Shown here in pieces: positions 59,075 through 64,000 of a stretch of DNA of 64,000 bases. Below the pieces are notes generated by a model. That model worked only from the letters and a program-made list of their open reading frames with translations. It was not told the DNA's origin and did not search any database. Location: NCBI GenBank assembly GCA_028289445.1, contig JANQPO010000017.1:351537-415536 (forward strand), in the 5' to 3' direction. Source of the DNA: Tepidamorphaceae bacterium (GTDB taxonomy: Bacteria; Pseudomonadota; Alphaproteobacteria; Rhizobiales; JAKSCL01). Positions within the stretch are counted from its first letter, which is position 1. Every line of letters begins with the position of its first letter. The position numbers were made by a program, and so were the translations under genes.

Positions 59075-60178
59075 CTAGTGTTCAAGCTTGGACGGGAATG
59101 CCTTGCTCTCGGCCCCAAGGGCAATCGGCTCGAAGGCGCGGACAATGTCCATGTCCAGCTTGCCGTCCATGTCGCACATCACCGCATAGGCAACATGCCT
59201 GGGGAGTGAGTCCTTGTAGGATCGCTTGTCGACGAGGGCCGAAAAGACGTCGGCGACCGTCACGATCCGGACAAGGTCGCTGATCTCACGACCGACCAAG
59301 CCGTCCGGATAGCCGCTGCCATCGAGATTTTCATGGTGATGGCGGGCGACATCAGTGACTTCGTCGTCGAACTGGCCGTCTTTTTCGAGGATTTCGCAGC
59401 TATAAACCGGATGGCGCGCGATGATCTCTTTTTCGCGCTCTGTCAGCGATGTCGGCTTGTCCAGAATTTCGAGCGGAATCTTGGCCTTGCCCACATCGTG
59501 CATGAGCGCTCCGATCGCCAAGCGGTGAACGTCCGCTTGACGCATGCGGTAATGCAGGCCGAATGCAATCGCAAAGCCCGTGACGTGCATCGAATGGCGA
59601 TGCGTGTAGCTGTGGTGCTTTTTGAGTTCCTCCAACCAGGTCTCAATATTGTTGCCCGCAAGGGCTTGCGAAACCTGATCGGCGCTTGCGTTCAACGACT
59701 CTGCTGGAAGCGGTTCGCCGCGCTGGACGGCGTCGAAAACGTTCTCGTATGCCGCCTCGATCTTTTCAGCGGTTGCGGCCACTTCTGCGGCGCGGATTCT
59801 CTTTCCGACCACAGTGTCGAATTCGCCGACAATAAGGTCGCGGGACACGACATCCTGGGCGCCTAGAAAGTTCGCCTGGACATAGTCTCGTCGGCTGGCG
59901 GTGTCGGCAACGAAGACCTTGAGAAGCGACGGCGAAATCCCGGCAAGAATTCGGCGAACGGCTGCGACCGACTTTTGACTGGTCAGTGGGACGTCGATGA
60001 TGACGCTGCTGAACGAGTCGAGCTGCGGCGCGGCATCGGACCCGATATCGACAAGATGGGCATCGGAACTGTCGGAGCCGGCAACCGCAACGTCCCGCGA
60101 GCGTTCGGCATCATCCGTGACAATTGCAATCTTGTAGCTCATGAACAGTCTGGCGCGGCCCGGTGTCAAGAAAGCCAT
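59075..60178 (-). CDS. HD-GYP domain cyclic-di-GMP phosphodiesterase, intact active site
   Basis: Probable c-di-GMP phosphodiesterase. The N-terminal about 130 residues (SYKIAIVTDDAERSRDVAVAGSDSSDAHLVDIG...SSVIIDVPL) resemble a degenerate receiver domain. The HD-GYP domain has HRHSMHVTGFAIAFG, the HD pair in GALMHDVGKAKIPLEIL, IIARHPVYSCEILEK, and HHHENLDGSGYPDGLVGREI, so all expected metal ligands and the GYP motif are present. ATG 60178 has AAAGGT 6 bases upstream; ATG 60142 (SYKIAIV) better matches the domain start but lacks one. Ten base pairs from the convergent SPOR gene. Unlike the HnoD-like protein at 52611, this one should be active. Confidence 0.88.
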   Translation of the reverse strand: MAFLTPGRARLFMSYKIAIVTDDAERSRDVAVAGSDSSDAHLVDIGSDAAPQLDSFSSVIIDVPLTSQKSVAAVRRILAGISPSLLKVFVADTASRRDYVQANFLGAQDVVSRDLIVGEFDTVVGKRIRAAEVAATAEKIEAAYENVFDAVQRGEPLPAESLNASADQVSQALAGNNIETWLEELKKHHSYTHRHSMHVTGFAIAFGLHYRMRQADVHRLAIGALMHDVGKAKIPLEILDKPTSLTEREKEIIARHPVYSCEILEKDGQFDDEVTDVARHHHENLDGSGYPDGLVGREISDLVRIVTVADVFSALVDKRSYKDSLPRHVAYAVMCDMDGKLDMDIVRAFEPIALGAESKAFPSKLEH

Positions 60179-60264
60179 TCGTTGACCTTTGGGCATACGC
60201 CAAATTGATTTCGTCGATCTTAAGATGATCGACAGGCGCCAGAGGGCGCAAATGCCTTGAACCG

Positions 60265-61842
60265 TTACATAATTTCCTTGGTCTTCAAAAATTCGATCTG
60301 GGTGTTGTTTTGCACCTTGTAGTTCAAATCGTAGACGCTGTTGGCCATGAAGACCGGCTGGCCGTCGCGATCGTGCACGATCGCCGACACATTACCTTTC
60401 ATAAACGTGTCCAATGCGGATTGATCATCGGACCGGAGCCACCGCGCCGTTGAATAAGGCACGGGCTCAAAATCGATCTCAACGCGGTATTCCTGGGCGG
60501 CGCGCGCCTTCAAAACGTCGAGCTGGAGAACACCGATCACCCCGATGATCCAGTTCGACCCAAGCTGCGGCTTAAACACCTGGATAAGGCCTTCCTCGGC
60601 GAGATCGTCGAGGGCGGCGCGCAATTGCTTGACCTTGCCGGTATCGATGAGCCGCACCCGGCGCAGGATCTCCGGTGCGAACACGGGCAAGCCCGTGAAC
60701 CGGAAGTGTTCGCCCTCGGTGAATGTGTCGCCGACACGGATCGTGCCGTGGTTCGGAATGCCGATAACGTCGCCGGGCGCGGCATCCTCGGCGATTTCGC
60801 GGTCCTGAGCGAAGAAGGTGATCGGCGAGTGGACCATGATGTCCTTGCCGGTGCGCACCTGTTTCAGCTTCATGCCGCGCTTGAAACCGCCGGAACACAC
60901 GCGCATGAAAGCGACGCGGTCGCGGTGGTTCTTGTCCATGTTCGCCTGGACCTTAAAGACGAAGCCGGAGACCTTGTCTTCCGCCGGTTTCACCACGCGG
61001 GCATCGGCTGGGCTCGGGCGCGGCGGTGGCGCGTGCTGACCGATTAGCCGGATGAGGGGGTGGACCCCATAGCGCTTGAGCGCCGAACCGAACACGATTG
61101 GTGTCAGATGGCCCTCACGGTAGGACTGTGCGTCGAAGGGCGCATAGGCCCCAGAGGCCAGTTCAGCGTTCTCAATCACGTCGTCCAGGATGTTGGCGTG
61201 GACGTTTTCCGCAATCTGTGGGTCGTTCAGCCCGGAACAGGCGATTTCGGTGTCGAAATCGCCGCCGCGTCCGGTCGAGGACGTTAGGAACGTGTTTGTT
61301 TGCAGGTCGTAGCAGCCGTGGAAATCGACACCCATTCCGACCGGCCAGACGATTGGCGCGATGTCCAATTGCAGCGTGTCGTGGATTTCATCGAGCAGTT
61401 CGAACGGATCGCGGCTTTCCCGGTCGACCTTATTGACGAAGGTCATGATGGGAATATCGCGCAGCCGACAAACTTCGAGCAGTTTCCGCGTCTGGCTCTC
61501 AATGCCCTTCGCCGCGTCGATCACCATGACGGCGGAGTCGACTGCCGTCAGCGTGCGATAGGTGTCCTCGGAGAAGTCTTCGTGGCCCGGCGTGTCCAGA
61601 AGGTTGAAGAGCAGTCCGTCGCTCTCGAACGTCATCACCGATGAGGTGACGGAAATGCCGCGCTCTTGCTCGATCTTCATCCAGTCCGACCGCGCGCGCC
61701 GGCGATCGCCCCGCGCCTTGACCTCGCCGGCCATGTGGATCGCGCCGCCGGTCAACAGCAGCTTTTCCGTCAGTGTCGTTTTGCCGGCGTCCGGGTGGGA
61801 AATGATCGCAAAGGTGCGCCGGCGCAAATGCGCGTCCGTCAT
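60265..61842 (-). CDS. prfC: Peptide chain release factor 3
   Basis: GTPase that recycles class I release factors from the ribosome. 525 residues from ATG 61842. G1 ISHPDAGKTTLTEKLLL, G2/switch region IEQERGISVTSSVMTF, G3 LDTPGHEDFSEDTYRTLTAVDSAVMVIDAAKG and G4 FVNKVDRE are all present. RF3-specific SDWMKIEQERGISVT confirms the subtype over EF-G and TypA. An upstream frame to 61929 adds an unconserved leader and is rejected. Single leftward gene, divergent from zwf across 301 bp. Confidence 0.96.
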   Translation of the reverse strand: MTDAHLRRRTFAIISHPDAGKTTLTEKLLLTGGAIHMAGEVKARGDRRRARSDWMKIEQERGISVTSSVMTFESDGLLFNLLDTPGHEDFSEDTYRTLTAVDSAVMVIDAAKGIESQTRKLLEVCRLRDIPIMTFVNKVDRESRDPFELLDEIHDTLQLDIAPIVWPVGMGVDFHGCYDLQTNTFLTSSTGRGGDFDTEIACSGLNDPQIAENVHANILDDVIENAELASGAYAPFDAQSYREGHLTPIVFGSALKRYGVHPLIRLIGQHAPPPRPSPADARVVKPAEDKVSGFVFKVQANMDKNHRDRVAFMRVCSGGFKRGMKLKQVRTGKDIMVHSPITFFAQDREIAEDAAPGDVIGIPNHGTIRVGDTFTEGEHFRFTGLPVFAPEILRRVRLIDTGKVKQLRAALDDLAEEGLIQVFKPQLGSNWIIGVIGVLQLDVLKARAAQEYRVEIDFEPVPYSTARWLRSDDQSALDTFMKGNVSAIVHDRDGQPVFMANSVYDLNYKVQNNTQIEFLKTKEIM

Positions 61843-62042
61843 GGGTCCGCTCGCAGGGTGAATTCGGTCCGGATCGCGGTCCGGATGTGCCGGTGATTTA
61901 GGCCCATTCAGCCAGATGCGCAAGCGCAACAGGTTCAGTCAATTTAACGTATTGCACACGCAAGAGGCAGATTGCGGCATTGTCCGTCTTTGCAGCGCAG
62001 CATAAACCCATTAAAAGGGCGCCGCATCGCCCGAACTCCGGT

Positions 62043-62056
62043 TTGTAACGTTACAA
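62043..62056. promoter_or_regulatory. Perfect 14-bp palindrome upstream of zwf
   Basis: TTGTAACGTTACAA, fully self-complementary, 88 bp upstream of the zwf ATG in the prfC-zwf divergent region (61843-62143, otherwise gene-free). TGTAAC..GTTACA half-sites are the sort bound by LacI- or RpiR/HexR-type sugar regulators of the Entner-Doudoroff genes; the exact family is not determined. Confidence 0.55.
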
Positions 62057-62143
62057 GTTCGCCTTGCGTGGTCCTCGCGGCAGACTCTGCTGTGAGCGAC
62101 ACGATGCGCGCCGGTGATATCCGCGACTTGAAAGGCATAGTCC

Positions 62144-63610
62144 ATGGCCGCACGCATCGTCCCCGTCGAACCCTTCGATTTCATCGTTTTGGGCGGTACG
62201 GGCGATCTCGCCCGCCGAAAACTCTTGCCAGCGCTTTATCACCGCATGCGCGACGCGCAGATACCGGACGACGCCCGCATCATCGCGGCCGCACGCTCGT
62301 CTCTGACCCGCAAGGCCTATCAGACGCAGGCAATGGAGGCGCTGAAGGAGTTCGTGCCGGACTTCGACAAAGACATCGCGGCCCGCTTCGTTAAATGCAT
62401 CGACTATGTCCGCGTCGATGCGGAGAGTGGCGATGGTTTTTCCGAGCTCAAGAAGAAGGTTGAGAAAGACCCGCGGCCAATTCGCGCGGTCTATCTCGCG
62501 GTCGGTCCGAGCTTCTTCGCGCCGATCAGCGAGCAACTGAAAAAGGCCGGCGTTCTGACCTCCAAGACACGATTGGTCGTCGAAAAGCCCATCGGCCACG
62601 ACTTGGAAAGCGCCAAGGAACTCAACGCGCGCCTGGCGAAGGTGATCGCCGAGCGCAACATCTACCGGATCGACCATTATCTCGGGAAAGAAACGGTTCA
62701 AAACCTGATGGCGCTGCGGTTCGGCAATGCCTTGTTCGAGCCGCTTTGGAACCGCTACCACATCGACCATGTGCAGATCACCGTCGCGGAGAGCGTCGGG
62801 GTGGAGGGCCGGGGCGGGTATTACGACAAGTCCGGCGCGCTGCGCGACATGGTGCAGAACCACATCCTCCAACTCATCTGTCTGACCGCCATGGAGCCGC
62901 CCTCTCATTTCGATCCGAACGCCGTTCGCGAAGAGAAGCTCAAAGTGCTGCGTTCGCTGGAGCCGTTGCGAAACGGCTCGCTTGGCGACGTCGTCATTCG
63001 CGGTCAGTACCGGGGCGGGAAGGCGGAAAGCGGCTATCTTGAAGACGCGGCGCTGGAGGAATCGAGCACTGAGACCTTCGTCGCCATGAAGGTCGAGGTC
63101 GCCAACTGGCGCTGGTCCGGCACGCCGTTTTATCTGCGCACCGGCAAGAAGCTGCGCGCCCGCATGTCCGAGATCGCCGTCGTTTTCAAGGACACGCCGC
63201 ACTCGATCTTCGATGAGGACGCCGGCTCCGTTCGCCAGAACGTGCTGGCGATGCGGCTACAGCCGGACGAGGGCATTACGCTGTCGATGAACATCAAGGA
63301 CCCGGGACCGGGCGGGATGCGGCTGACGTCCGCGCCTTTGGACATGACGTTCGCGGAATCGCTCGGCCGCGACGACCTCCGCTTGCCGGACGCCTATGAG
63401 CGCCTGGTTATGGACGTGATCCGCGGCGACCAGACGCTTTTCATGAGCGGTGACGAAGTCGAGGCGGCCTGGACCTGGGTCGATCCGATCATCGAGACTT
63501 GGGCGGCGAACACCGATGCGCCACACCCTTACGATGCCGGCGGATCGGGTCCTGAGGAAGCGCTGGCGCTCATGCACCGCGATGGCCGGCGCTGGCGGGA
63601 CATCGAGTAG
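62144..63610 (+). CDS. zwf: Glucose-6-phosphate 1-dehydrogenase
   Basis: Oxidises glucose-6-phosphate to 6-phosphogluconolactone with NAD(P), 488 residues. The nucleotide site is FDFIVLGGTGDLARRKLLPALYHR (about 11-34). The substrate signature RIDHYLGKETVQNLMALRFGN (about 175-195) contains the catalytic DHYLGKE. RYHIDHVQITVAES and GRGGYYDKSGALRDMVQNHILQ follow. AAAGG is 9 bases upstream of the ATG. Its TAG stop shares a G with the GTG start of the lactonase gene, so the two are coupled; this is the usual Entner-Doudoroff order with edd expected next beyond the window. Confidence 0.96.
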   Translation: MAARIVPVEPFDFIVLGGTGDLARRKLLPALYHRMRDAQIPDDARIIAAARSSLTRKAYQTQAMEALKEFVPDFDKDIAARFVKCIDYVRVDAESGDGFSELKKKVEKDPRPIRAVYLAVGPSFFAPISEQLKKAGVLTSKTRLVVEKPIGHDLESAKELNARLAKVIAERNIYRIDHYLGKETVQNLMALRFGNALFEPLWNRYHIDHVQITVAESVGVEGRGGYYDKSGALRDMVQNHILQLICLTAMEPPSHFDPNAVREEKLKVLRSLEPLRNGSLGDVVIRGQYRGGKAESGYLEDAALEESSTETFVAMKVEVANWRWSGTPFYLRTGKKLRARMSEIAVVFKDTPHSIFDEDAGSVRQNVLAMRLQPDEGITLSMNIKDPGPGGMRLTSAPLDMTFAESLGRDDLRLPDAYERLVMDVIRGDQTLFMSGDEVEAAWTWVDPIIETWAANTDAPHPYDAGGSGPEEALALMHRDGRRWRDIE

Positions 63611-64000
63611 TGGGTGTCGATCGCCACATCTTCGCCGACCGGGAGTCGCAGGCGCAGGCTTTGGCTGACGCAGTTACCGATTGCTTGCGCGCGGCGCTTA
63701 CCAGGCGCGGCCGCGCCGCGCTGGCAGTGCCCGGCGGCACGACGCCGGGTGCCTTTCTGACAGCGCTCGGCGGCAGAGACGATATCGATTGGACCTGTGT
63801 GACGATAACACTGACGGACGAGCGCCAGGTTCCGGCAACCGATGAACGCTCCAATCAGCGCCTTGTTCGCGAGACGCTGCTTGCGGCGGGTGCGGCGCCG
63901 GACTTCGTTTCGCTTTATGATCCAGATGGCGATCTGGCGTCGGTCGACACCGCGCTTAAGGAGCGTGCATTGCCCTTCGACGCGGTCGTGCTGGGCATGG
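63610..64000 (+). CDS. pgl: 6-phosphogluconolactonase, partial (3' end outside window)
   Basis: Hydrolyses 6-phosphogluconolactone to 6-phosphogluconate. From GTG 63610 the reading VGVDRHIFADRESQAQALADA leads into the family motif LAVPGGTTPGAFLTAL. ITLTDERQVPATDERSNQRLVRETLL follows, the hallmark of DevB-type lactonases. The last visible residues FDAVVLGM precede the expected GxDGHTASLFP motif, cut by the window edge. About 130 of roughly 230 residues are present. Overlaps the zwf stop by one base (TAGTG). Confidence 0.93.
   Translation, partial: MGVDRHIFADRESQAQALADAVTDCLRAALTRRGRAALAVPGGTTPGAFLTALGGRDDIDWTCVTITLTDERQVPATDERSNQRLVRETLLAAGAAPDFVSLYDPDGDLASVDTALKERALPFDAVVLGM

Noticed and set aside
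60213-60233. 7-7-7 inverted repeat (GTCGATC / GATCGAC) between prfC and the HD-GYP gene
   Set aside because: No T-run on either strand for a terminator and weak symmetry for an operator; could be chance in GC-rich DNA.
62051-63202. 383-residue open frame on the minus strand
   Set aside because: Antisense to zwf; composition is that of a reversed coding sequence.
1-64000. tRNA, rRNA, CRISPR arrays, prophage
   Set aside because: Looked for T-loop-like motifs, tandem spaced repeats and phage structural genes; none were convincing.

Overview
The window looks like chromosomal DNA of a high-GC alphaproteobacterium. My best guess is a Hyphomicrobiales/Rhodobacterales-type heterotroph. This rests on gene content (Xsc taurine-type sulfonate dissimilation, a Tat-exported sulfide:quinone oxidoreductase paired with a DUF5368-type membrane protein, H-NOX, zwf-pgl order) and on dense operons full of ATGA/GTGA/TTGA overlaps. 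No rRNA, tRNA or CRISPR was seen. Most long open frames opposite the genes listed here are high-GC shadows.

Region 1 (1-16265) is a catabolic/transport cluster for an unidentified organic acid. One leftward operon holds a GMC flavoprotein, a TauD/TfdA-like dioxygenase, DUF2848 and a family-5 ABC solute-binding protein. Only about 30-50 bp away a rightward operon begins with acyl-CoA dehydrogenase, amidohydrolase-2, a PaaK-like ligase, an SDR and a 2,4-dienoyl-CoA-reductase-like Fe-S flavoprotein. Then come a leftward MmgE/PrpD, SnoaL-like and FAD-dehydrogenase operon and a rightward racemase-like protein plus MFS carrier. A near-palindromic operator candidate precedes the dioxygenase gene.

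Region 2 (16430-44001) is a surface-polysaccharide and nonulosonic-acid island. It encodes a full set of pseudaminic-acid-type activities: PseB, PseC, a GNAT candidate for PseH, PseG, two NeuB-family synthases and a NeuA-family cytidylyltransferase. It also has two WbqC/PIG-L pairs, methyltransferases, a PhyH-like oxygenase, glycosyltransferases (one frameshifted, one ending in a truncated second domain), and a leftward four-gene UDP-GlcNAc(3NAc)A operon (WbpA, WlbA/WbpB, WbpD, WbpE types). A UDP-glucuronate 4-epimerase closes it.

Region 3 (44196-53528) is mixed. It contains an ABC exporter, the SQR/DUF5368 operon with an upstream match to the SqrR-type operator, a TPR-like protein, a VOC protein, a membrane-anchored thioredoxin-fold protein, two tandem L,D-transpeptidases, a small secreted Cys-rich protein, and an H-NOX gene overlapping a degenerate HD-GYP gene.

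Region 4 (53584-64000) is central metabolism. Xsc, an omega-amino-acid:pyruvate aminotransferase and acetate kinase form a plausible taurine-to-acetate route, with a 267-bp TA-flanked inverted-repeat element wedged between the last two. A SPOR protein, an intact HD-GYP protein, release factor 3 and the start of a zwf-pgl operon follow. The window cuts the first gene (solute-binding protein, 3' end missing) and the last (6-phosphogluconolactonase, 3' end missing).
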